From Acanthaster planci (taxonomy: Eukaryota > Echinodermata > Asteroidea > Valvatida > Acanthasteridae), in the NCBI RefSeq assembly GCF_001949145.1, contig NW_019091662.1, positions 73,177 to 137,176 on the forward strand: 64,000 nt of DNA, read 5' to 3'. Positions within the stretch are counted from its first letter, which is position 1, and each line of letters begins with the position of its first letter. Both the position numbers and the translations under genes were made by a program. Below the pieces are notes generated by a model that saw only the letters and a list, made by a program, of their open reading frames with translations, was not told where the DNA came from and did not search any database. This document shows, piece after piece, positions 41,601 through 53,600 of the stretch.

Positions 41601-44600
41601 TGTACATTATCCAAATGCCCTGGACCTGACTACTTTTATGCAAAAAAAAAGAAAAAGAAGAGCTACATGTACCCACTAAGCGATGTGTTTGATATGTGCC
41701 ATAGACGTGCGTGGGCGTGAAACAAATGGAACAGCCCCTGAAGCATTATGGGATGTTTTTAATTGAAGCTGCACCTTTGCTAGGGAAGAGAACTGGGTCA
41801 ACAAATTTCCCCACTGTGGTCTGGCTGTTTCATGTTCAACTGGACAGTGTTTGCATATTTTTTCAGCGCAAACAGGGGCCTCCCAATATGGGTTAGGCTG
41901 TGTAATTTGTAATCACCCAACATCTGAGAGGGTTTGTCAAGTTGTATAAACATTGTCCCAACCAAATTAGTAACCTCGTTAATTATCAGTTCCTTATGAA
42001 AAGCTGTCAGCATGGTTTGTAAAAATAGTTGTAAAGAATGACTCTCAAGTTTACCCAGCTCATCATGAGCTTGTTTATTTTATCGGATTATTTTTTAAGC
42101 CAATTATCTCCTCAACCTAATTAGACTTAACACAGCTTTGCAGCAAACTGACAGAGCATAAATTCTTGTGGATTGAGCTCACAGATAGGTTTGATGTGTA
42201 GGCCCTACATGATGTACTTACATTGTACATTAACATGCATGCTTGTGTACATTCTGCAGTTTATTGAAGGGATTGTATCACAGTAAGGTTACCTTGTGCT
42301 GGGTATTTGAGTCAGGTCAGATTGCAGTTTGAACATGTACAGTGCATGCATGAACCACAAGCTTGAAGCATAACAGAAATACCTCCCTATCACCAAGTGA
42401 ATGCCAAACCTAGCAGGGGAACCACAGAGCAAGAAACAACTTGTACCTTAATGTACTGGTACAATGCAGTCAGATAGTTTTTACAGCGCTGTACATGCAT
42501 GTACGGTACATGTTATGGCATAAGCACATTTTTAATCTTTGGTTTGATTGCACATGTACGAGTACTGTGGTTGAATGTCAGTTAACTGGCTACTGAAAGC
42601 ACAATAGTTTGAAACATACGGTAGGAGTATGTTTGTAGTGCAGGCAGCTTTCTGTGTCAGTTGGAAATGATCAGAATTGGTGGAATTTTCTTGACATAAC
42701 GAAATTCTGCTATTAAGGCAAACTGGAAGTGTGCTCCAGAGAGAGGCAAACCATTGTAGAAATATTGAATGCCGTCTCAAATGTAATTGTAGGACTTACA
42801 GATATTCAAACTCGGGACTAATATTTAGACTGGATGGCCTTTTCAGTTGGCACTGACCACACAGCATGTGCACATGATGAAACCCCAAACATCTCAACTC
42901 TATTTAATAAGGGATAACTTTGAGCAAGGATTGTTGTTCTTATTTTTCTAATTTGGAGATGGAAATATCAGTTGCATTTGACCTTTAAAAGTATATACAT
43001 GTTGATGTACATGGCACGTATGTGTGAAAAGCTTTACAAAAAATGGAGACAAAGCTTGAAATGTCAGCGTGTGCATCCATAGGTCAGTCAAGTGATCTCA
43101 TACTACTGTAGTACTGGTACATGAGCCGATTGAGTTGTAACAATTCTACTTGATAAACAATATGCTCTTTGTAATTTGTGAATTCCTGAAGTTTGCTCAG
43201 AGTTACATGTACATCTACATGTAGTTCATTAGCACTCAAGTTGATCTTTGGAAATGTGGTTTGAAAGAACTAATTTTGTTGGGGGGGAAGTATTGTGTTA
43301 TAAACGTAATTGATCACAAGTGCCTTTTTACAGGAAAACTGTCAAAATACCCTGTATTTTGAAAACTTAAAATCCAGTGTGAATGGGACCAGTCACGTGC
43401 AGGTGATTATGTGCGAGTTCTCTATTGTACAGGCATAATTTGTACAGTACTCATATGTGCTACAACATGTACTGTAGGCCTACATGTATTTCAAGTCTAA
43501 CTGCAGATACAGTCAATTTTATTAGTCTGGAACTGTCACTTGTCAAGAACATTTACTGGGAATATTATTTATAGTACATAAGTATTTCATGTCACTGGGA
43601 CTGGAAAAGCATCACACAGGCTTTGCACATGCATGCGGGTACACTGGCAGAACTACCGGTACATGTACGTGTATGTACATGTAATACTCTACACGTACAT
43701 GTACATGTATGTTACTTTTTTACACAGAAAAGCATAGCTTGACATGAAGGGCATTAGATTCATTGAACATCATGGTGAGAATTCAGCTTTTTAGTTGATT
43801 TAAGCTTTTTCTGTTTAGATGTTGACCCTGAATTTCAGCTTTTGTGTACAACTGGTCTGCACAAGAGCATTGGAACTTTTAACATTTCAGCTTTTTGCTT
43901 ACTGTCTTCAGCTTTGAATTCAATTGCCACTCACACTCCTGTACACTTTTCATCCACAGCTGTCAAACCTGTAGTTCATTCAGTGATTGAGTATATTTAT
44001 TTTTCGTGAATTTGATGTACACATGTAATACATGTAATTGTTAACCTTAGTAATGTGTGGCATTGGTTTTGTTACCCCCAAGGATCCATGGCACCCTGCT
44101 AAACAAACATGTACACCTCAGGTTCAATACTTTCCATAGATGTTAAAAAAATATACCAAGCGCAGCATCAGTCAACAACAATCTTCATATGCATGTAAAT
44201 GTGATTGAAAATGGAAGCTCCGTGTCTTTGTTTCATTTCTTTCAGAGAGAACAGAATCCCTGCGAGTGCTCGCCCACGACAAATTGCGGGATGTGCTCAA
44301 CATTCTGCGCAACCTGCTGGATAAGTACAGTGCCCTCCGGTCCACGGACATCCACACGGCAGCTGTGTTGCTCATCACTCAGATCAAAAGTAAGTCGCTG
44401 GGGTGCTGCGGGTGTACTGAGTAATCATCACTGGCCTGGACCCAGTTTTTCAGAGTTGCTTAGCAGAAATGTATACTCAGCAAATTTGTGTACTCAGAAA
44501 GAATCAGGCAAGAGTCACTATCGAAAAGTGTACAATGTGATACGTGTACATTTTTGCAGTGCTGTAACCAAAAGTCATTTTTCTACAAGTCAACTCAAGA

Positions 44601-47600
44601 CACTTGTCATTTTTCATGAGTGAAGTCATAGTCACAAATGTCTTTTTTTTTTTCGTGAGTGGAGTCAACTCACAAGACAATTTTCCTTAGTAAGGTCAAC
44701 CCACAAGTCATTTTTCCACAAGTCAAGCACCAAGCTATTTTTTTGCCAAGTCAGTCACGGGTCAATTTTTCCCAAGTCAAGTCTGGAGACCCTAGTCATT
44801 TTAAAGTGATCTGCATGTAGTTTATTGTACACATTTTCTGACATCCTTTATTGATGATGTGAGCTTTGATGGTTTGACCTCTCTGCTGAATTTTTACCCC
44901 CTTATACAGTGTATTTGACTCACATGCTGTGCTCATATACCGGTATCTAGTGACACAACATCAGTAGAATGAAAACAGACAATTCTGGTTTTTCACATGG
45001 AAAGTCATAGAAACATGTACATGCATATGAACATTTTTCCTTTACAGTAATTGTTTCATCAAAAGTTGGTAATATGAACAAGTTAAATTTGTTCATGTTA
45101 CATTGTACATCATGAGTTATTTTTTCCATGTTACATCAAGTCTCAATACAAAGAAAATTGTGAATGTGACTTGAATCCAAGTCGGCAATTCCACCAAACA
45201 AGTGTGTATAAATGTTGCCTTGTAACCCACTCACTAAGCAAGTACCCATAGTTTCTTTCCTTGGCAACATTCTGTGTCATGAATGCCATGAAATTGGGCC
45301 CTGTTATTTGTGAACATTTGACTGGGGTCATCACATGACATCAACAGGGTGACAGAATCACATTCATGTATCATTTGACCAACCTGTTTTGAAAGGGGCA
45401 CTTGTAGGAACAAAGGGACAATTTTGTGTACAAAGCGTCAAAATTCTCAGAGGTTTTTGTCAGATTCATGTCAGTATAGACCAGTCACTGTTGCGTATTA
45501 TATGCATACATGCAGGTACATGTATGCCACATGGTGCTCGACATTCCAGTTTTGTTTCAACCAGTGTTTAGGGAAATTCAGGAAGGTTTCTTGGGAAAAA
45601 TGACCGAGAGATAAGGATTACAGAATACTGAGTGCCAGTATATCGTACTAATATGAGATGTGTCAAAATTTTGGACAGAATTTTCCATTGCCACGTACAT
45701 GTATACCGATGTTCAACAGTTTTGGTACGAGTGCAACTTAAAAACTGAATATGAAAGGATTAATTTTATCATGGATTTTTTTCCAAGTAGAGTCTTGTAT
45801 GCCTACCGGTATTTGTTCATGAATAAGGCCTGAACTTGCCAGCATCTGTGGTACTGGTATGACCAGTGCCTACATGTACATGTAGCGTACACACAGCTAC
45901 AAGCATTGATTACAAGTGTCACATTATGTGTCATGAACATCCGTAATCAGCAAATTGTGCCGAGTGTGCAAAATGGCCCATCCCAAAGGGGAAATGCTGC
46001 AGTTTTTCTTGAGAGATGCAAAGTGCATGTATATGTATCTGTCAGGTTTTTGCAGAGCGACATGTACATGTATGTGGGAAGAGTTGATGTACCCAATAGT
46101 TCTCAGCAGAAGTGCCTAGGGAGATCATGGTGAAGCATCTCATTGTGTGTTTGTTCAATATTTATCGATTCTCTTGTTTCTCAGATTTGAAGGATGAGAC
46201 TGAGGAGGAGCGAGTCAAGCTATTTGATGCTATAGATCAGCTGGCGCTTGCTTTCAGCAGCAGGTACAGTTGATACCTTTCATTTTTAAAAGGTTATGTA
46301 TTTACTCTTTAAATATCATTCTGTTGGATTGAGAAAAATTAAATGGATGTGTAGTTATTTGGATTCATTTTACCAGTATTAGTTGATGATGTTTTTCAAT
46401 TTCATTTGCATGATTTCATTTTTTTTTAATTATAATAATTGATTTGGCGGTCATAAGTCTGGAGTTATAAACATGACTGATTGATTGTCGGATGGCTCAA
46501 TCAGCAATAGATAAATTGATTAATCTGTTGATTGATGTATTGACTGAGTTTTTATTCTCATATTGAACCATTTACTGATTGATGATGATTTGCCCAAAAG
46601 GTGACCTGGTTGAATTTAAATCCTGTTATAACCAATTGGTCAGTGTTAAGATTATGATAGCAGCATTTTGACGATGAGCTTGCTGTTTTGTCTCTAAGTG
46701 CCCTGTTGATTTCTGACTGGTGGTCTTTTTCCCTGTCTCATCTAGTGTGACAGAATTTCTAATGGGCGATGTGGAGCAGGCTAACATGGGGTTTCCCTCC
46801 TCAAAGGTAAGGGCTGACTTCACCCTGCATCGTTCATGAGTTTTTGTTTCTCATTATTTTTTGCGATTGCAGGCAACTGTCAAAAACGTTTTCCATGTTT
46901 TTCCTCCCAAACGGGATGCATTTTATAGAGATATCCAGTATTTGTGGAGACTTCCAAACCCAGTGGTCCAAAATGTTGTTGTGGGTGTTCTTTTTTTTTG
47001 TCTGCCTTATGGATACTTTAGGGAAGACTTGAAACATGTAAAGAGCAGTTCAAAGCATGTTGAATAGTTCCTGGTTTTGCCCATGGCAGTTAACAACATT
47101 TACTTCCTCATTTTGGGTAAATGATTGAAATGGTAAATGGTTTTTGAGCCTAAACATGTTGGATACACTGTCACACATTATAGTTGGTATGTAGCTTCTT
47201 TCTATTGTTTGATGTACACGTATGTAAGTGATATTTTGGGATGTTGTGTCCAACATTTCCTTTCCAAGTTAGCTTGAGGTTCAGGCTCATATTTTGCACT
47301 TCAACAGAGTGTCTGTCAGCAAAATGAATCCTGGCTGCTTGCCATCTTTAAAAAATAGTTTGCAGTGATCACATCTCAGTTACACCTGGAAGCCATTTTT
47401 AATTTTCCAGTCATATGAAAGCATATCGTCGATGACGACGAGTTCAGAGGGTGGCAATGCCTACAGTCGGCAGACATCACAAGATGGCAGGGAACCAGGT
47501 GAGGTGTTTACCTGTATTCAGGCGAACAATTTGCATATTCTTAATGGGCTTCTTAATTTAGTAATTTCTGAAGTTTGACCTGAAAGTTTGTCACATCAAT

Positions 47601-50600
47601 TCAGTTTGACTTTTCTAAACTCTTTTCTTCTCCCAGGGAGTTTGTCAGCCTCTGAAGTAGATGAAAGCTTGATGCAGTCTGATTGTGGCCTGGAAATGGC
47701 ACTGGAGCGGGCCAAAGTCTGGTCCAAATATGCCAAAGATGTCATCAGCTACGTGGAGAAGAGGATACACTTAGGTAGGACTTGGTCAAATCAATAAAAG
47801 TCAGTTTGCATGCAGAATGAGTGCTGGTTGTGGAGTGACTTTGATGATGCAAAATCTTGTTTGGAAAATGTTGCACCTGTGTAATACTTATTCAACTTCT
47901 ATGAGCTAGAAGTGGCTCCATATCACAAGCTGCTGTTTGTTGTAATTGAGTGGTTTTATTGTCTAATGTCTTTGCAGAGACTGATTTTGCACGAAGTCTT
48001 GCCAAACTAGCGGTCGCAACTCGTACCACACTCAAAGAAGAGGTATGTACCACATTTGTCATTAAAACAGTTGCCCACATGTTCACATGTGCTAGAAATT
48101 GGATGGCGGTTATTTTCTTTCAGTTCATTTTGTCTTCTTCTCTTAGATATATGTGTAAAATTTGTCCAGATTTTCCTGGATTTCTAGATTTTTTGGTAAA
48201 TTTTTCAACTTGAATAACAACTTTTCAGATTTAATATTAAGCTGCACATCTGAGTAGGATATTTCATTCTCTTCTCCCATGTTAGACGTTCAAACAATCC
48301 ATGGTATGTGTGTTCATGTTTGATACAGCTCCAAGCTCGGTTTAATCACAGTTTAATACCTACACACCTCACACTTATGTGCCTTTATTGCTTTCATGAA
48401 AGACACTTCAGGAAAGATCAGTATTAATCATGCATGCAGTTTGCATAGTTTTACCGATGTCATGTCCAGCTTCTTGCATTAAATCTTTTCAGAAAGTGTA
48501 AGTAATGTGCATTGTAGTTTGCAACATCCTAAGTTTTTTTGGGCTACAGTCTTCTTAAGTTGATGTGGTTTGTATAGGGAGTGTTGCCACATTTATGAAT
48601 CAGACAGACATAAATCTCTCTTGTTTTGTTTTGTTTCTAGTATCTAAATTTTCAGTTACTGCTGTTTTGAGTTTCTGCAGCAGTGTAAATGGAGATAACA
48701 CTGTCAGGAAATTATTTCAGTTTAAAGTTTCCATATCTTGAATTTTCAGCTTTTGTTTTTCCATATGTCTTTGCAGACGTACCTGCCCTTTCAATCAACG
48801 TACCTAACAGCATTGGAACATGTAAGTTGCACAAATTGTTGATCGATTACACACATTTTTGTCTGAATCGACTTGTCTGAATCGACTTGTCTGAATCGAT
48901 ATTTCAAAGTGAGCTATACTTTGTTCTCCTTAATCGTTTACTAGAAAACACGAGTCACCATTTAAACCTTTTGTGGTGTGTTTATTTGCAGGATGTAAAC
49001 TATGCCCAAAACTGTGATGCCACTCATTTGCACATCCAAGGGCAAAAATTTGTCCAGGTGAGAAGAATACCTGTTTTAATTGCATTGACTGCTATTGACG
49101 GTTTGAAAACAAGTGGAAAATGTCCAATACAAAATGGACTGCCTTATGCATATGCATATTGCTTCATGCATATGTACATTTCAGTTGAATGTCCAATTTT
49201 CTGTTAGAGTTCTAATTGATCAAAGTTGCAAGTGGAATAATGCAAAGGTTGAGAGGCCATTGGGTCTCATGGAAACAAATCAGGGCACATTATCCCTTTA
49301 CAGTTACATGACATCTTGATTAGGAAAGCAGCTATTGTTTAGAATAACCACCTCAAACTGTGAACCGTACCCAAGATGCCCTCTTTGTGTGAGAAGAATG
49401 CACTACATGCAGTCAAGCACTCATCCATTTAGTAACAGTCAAGGTTGACATTGTTTACAAAAGTTGCTTTAGAAAATTTTCTTGTGTTCATCATTATCAT
49501 TGTGGTTTTTGTAAATTCTAAATTCCCTTCTTTTTATCAGCAACTTGAAGCAAGACGGGTAGAGCATGACAAGAGGAGAAAGCAAATACGTCAAACCTGG
49601 ACCATCATGAAGAAAGAAATGGTATGGTTCTTAGATCTGTGTCATACAGCTGGGCAAATAAATCAGTTCTGGTAATTGTATTAACTCTGGCAGCTTTAAC
49701 ACTGGAGTGTTTGCGTGACTGATCATGAATAGTGTAAAGCCAAGAACATTACAAAATGGTCATGAAGAGGTAATGAAGCATCCTCTGACTAGAAATGAAG
49801 AGCTTGTCAGTGGTTGTTATTTGGATTAAATATTAAAGCAAAAGATTTGCAGCAAAATATTTTTCATAGTTTCGGACAATGAAAGTGGCGAGTTACATCT
49901 TCTTCCTGTGGCTCTGTACACTCATCGTATTTCATTTTGTCTTTGGTCTTGCCTCCCTGCAGCAAGACCGCAAGAGCAACCTGGAGAAGTGCCGCCAGCA
50001 GTACATGAACCGTTGCCAGGAGTATGAGAAGATCAGCGAGTCAGCAGCCAAGATGGAGACAGAGGTCCTGAACACCAGTGGTGGGTCCAACGCTGGCAAG
50101 TTAGAGAAGAAAAAGAAGGCAGAGGAGGAAGCTCTCATGAAGGTACGGCCACCCTGACGAATCTCACGCCTCCTTCGACTTTCTTACTGGTCTCTTTCAT
50201 TCATTCCAGTCCTGCGTCAAGTTTGTTTTGTTTTGGGACCATCAGCAGAACCTGGTCGATTTTGTAATATCTAGGAAAACCAGGGTTATGGAGGTTCTTG
50301 GTCAGACAGGGGAGTCAGGTTGACCAGGGGAGCCAGCAGATTGACAGCAGATTGGCATGAGGATTTGAAACATTTTCAGATCTCTTACAAGAGATTTATC
50401 GTCTGGACATTAAGGGACATTTAGGCTAGCTGTAGAGTGGGAAATTTCAGCTATACCGTCTTCAAAAGAATAGCCTTGTTAAACAGTATCCCCAGAAAGT
50501 TCCTTTCCAAGATGTTCACATTTAAAAGTCTTGATGTTTGTTTCATGTTCAGGCCAAGGAGTCTGAGACGACATACAAGGCGTGCATTGTGGAGGCCAAT

Positions 50601-53600
50601 GCTAAGCGACTAGAAATGGGGACAGCTAAGGTAATAAAAAAGTCTGGATTTGTTACTGGCTTCTTTGACAACTTTGTTTTGAGGGAATCCTAGTTAACAA
50701 TGAGTTGTACCGCTTTTATTTTGCTGATTGTCTCCACATCTCCATTTGTCACCTCTTCGTGTAAACATTTTTAGAATTACTCCTCTTTTGTTTCATTTTA
50801 CAGAGAGACCTTTTGGTCAAAGTCCGGGAACTCATCTACCAGTGTGACCAAACGATGAAAGCAGTAGGTTTCTTCAAATTATTATTCTATATGTAATTGT
50901 TTAGAGTAGAGTGCAGATTGCAAATGTCACTATGACACTTGCATAACGTTGTATTATTTGCAACCTTTTCAATCCTTATTCTATTTGAGATGGTAATATT
51001 AACAAAATAGATGTACAATAATTTTTTTGTTCATTCTTTCATTTATTTTTAGAAAAAAAGAAATACAGTTGATGGTAAACATGGGAAGTTTTGTTGTCAA
51101 GGAAACCAAGCCTGGCTCCTTGCCTGCTGATAAGCACACTACTGATACCTTGTGTGGGGTAGGAGTCAAGAAACCCAACAACACTTTTTTTTTTCTTCCT
51201 TGCATCTCAGGCAACAGTTAGTTACTTCCAGTTGCAGCATTCACTGTCGGCACCAGCTCCCGTCCAGTTTCAGACCTTGTGTGAGCAGAGCAGGTGCTAT
51301 GAGCCTGGTGTCCAGTATGCCGAGTTTGTCAAACACAAGTCAAGGGTCAAGGGTCGTGCCGCCAAACATGAGGAAGCCTTTGTGTTTGAGCCTTTTATGT
51401 AAGTTTTCATGCATCAGATGGGGTTTGTTGGGACAGATATGATTGTTTGGTGTTCATTGTTTTTGCCATCGTCTGAAAATGTGCACATTCTTGATGCTTA
51501 AATGCAGTGACATGCTTACAGTTGATACAGGCTCTGTCCAGATTGTTTTGCTGTGGCTGGAAAAACATGCAAATGGAAAGAAATGGCCAGTGGCTACGGC
51601 CTTTTGCCCATAGATACATATACTACTAGCTACAGCCAGTTCATTCTGACATGGCCTTACGCTTAGATTTCTGTTGGTGCTGCACCAGAACCGAGAAGAC
51701 CGCCGTGCATAGCGCTTGCTTACCTGCCTTTTACTGGTTCAGGACTGCGGACTGTGACATCACAAAGCACAGGCATCTTTTTACCATTACTCTCTTAGAT
51801 CCTGCAAAAAAGCATTAGGAAAATTTGTTGCATTTTGTAGGTTTAAGGAGGGTAGAGAACAGAGAATGCACCATTGTGTCTAGTGTAATGGAAAATATTG
51901 GAGAGTTGAGGAATATTCTCAGGAAATATTTCTGGGGGAGTCAGGGTTAATAAGTGCATTTTGTGAATGACAGGTCATCAGAGAAACCTCGCAAGCCCAG
52001 CTCTCACTCGCTGGACAGCACCGAGGACGAGAGGGTAGGTGCTCCCAACAAGCCCAGCCATGGATCTAGAAGTGGCACCTCACCAGAAAGAACAGGTAAG
52101 AACCATCGTCCACCACTGACCATCTTTCACCTGCTTCAGGGCTTGGAGTGTACATGTGAGGGAGATTTTTAGAACACCCTCCTCCTGTCACCAAACCCAC
52201 CATAGGGAACAATGCAAGAACCAGGAGGAAAAAAGCAGCAAAACTGTACTTTGAAATCACATTCATTAGTCTGGCTATGCACCTGTTATGGCTATAGTTT
52301 GACCAAAATTCTCACTTTAAATGGTGTAAATCTCTGTGAACTTGAATATAATTGAATTTGGCTTTGCTTTGTGAACCCCGTATGATCTCCTCTTATCATC
52401 TATGACTAAAGCAGTCCTGTGAAACTCCATTTCCTCTTTCTTGGTTTAGTGAGTTGTGATAGACTTGACCGAAACTGTGGTAAATGAGTGTGGGTTTTTA
52501 GTGTTCATTTGTAATAACTTGTAATTTGTACTAACTTTGATCAATTCTTCCTGCAGACAAGTCCAAGCCTGTCCACGCCTGGATGGGCACAGCACCTGCC
52601 ACAACACAGGCCAGCGACTCGGACAGCATGAGCGGCAGCTCCACCAAGTCTGTGGATGCCTCGCCCTCGGCCAGCCCCATGAACGGACACCGAAACCTGA
52701 TCCGGGAGGCCTCGACAGGGACCATGTCCTCGGGTGATGAACTGGCTGAGACCGACGACAGCAGGCCTGTCCCAGCTGGCACAAGTAAGTCCAACGGAAG
52801 ATTTGATTCTCTGCAGGTGAAAAAATGGATTGTTTGTTGTAACATTAGGGAGAGATGTTGAATTTCTTTTGGCTTGTTAGAACATGTTTTGAAGAAGAGA
52901 TTTGCGTGCAACATTTAAAGTCATACATTCTAATTGTGTTCCTAAAAATGTTTTGTTACTGTCACGGACAGACGATCAAAATATACAGACTGAAATGTTA
53001 AGTCTTTTTTTTTTCGCTGTCCGGTTCGTAAAAGCATCTTTTTGATATTCCCAAAGACTTTTCAGTGAGGTTAAAGTAAACACAAGCAATATCAAAGGAA
53101 TTGTTTTCAAAGAGGAATTGTCCTCTTTGGGAAGTGTTACAGGTGGCTGTGAAGAAGTTTTGATGTAATGTGCTTTGTTTCATGTCATTTCTACATGTAA
53201 TTCTTGCAGAAAATAGTAATTCAGTCTCCCATTCCTGGACAAAATGCCAGAAAATTGTAGGGTCATAATGCATTTTACAGTTAACAGACTGAACTGCACA
53301 AGTTGGTGTCATTTTTCTTTTATGGTGTCATTTTTCTTGAATGTAGGAAACAACATTGTTACTTGTACTGAAGCTTTTTTTAAAATGCATTCCCATTGGA
53401 GCATTGGTGTTACTTGAGTTCTTTCTCATTGAGTGTCTATTCTGGACTCCACTAGAACTCATTGAGCCCGTGCCCAGCTCCTTCCGCAACCTCTCCTTCA
53501 CCAAAGCGGCCCAGACCCACCTGATCCGCAAGCTGCGCACCCCGTCCAAGTGCCGGGAGTGCGACAGCTACGTCTACTTCAATGGCGCTGAGTGCGAGCG

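Larger units (their letters stand above)
32499..44245 (+). other. Intron 2 (11.7 kb)
   Basis: Phase 1 intron. Densely populated with TACATGTA arrays, and holds a 240-bp tandem duplication (36076-36625) and a foldback element (39163-39320). Two longer + strand open frames (33430-33858 and 34673-35128) have no recognisable domain. Nothing else that I can support. Confidence 0.75.

Noticed and set aside
52785-52816. Alternative later donor for exon 17 (GCAG|GTGAAA)
   Set aside because: Adds 32 nt and would shift the frame into exon 18; GTAAGT at 52785 fits phase and consensus.
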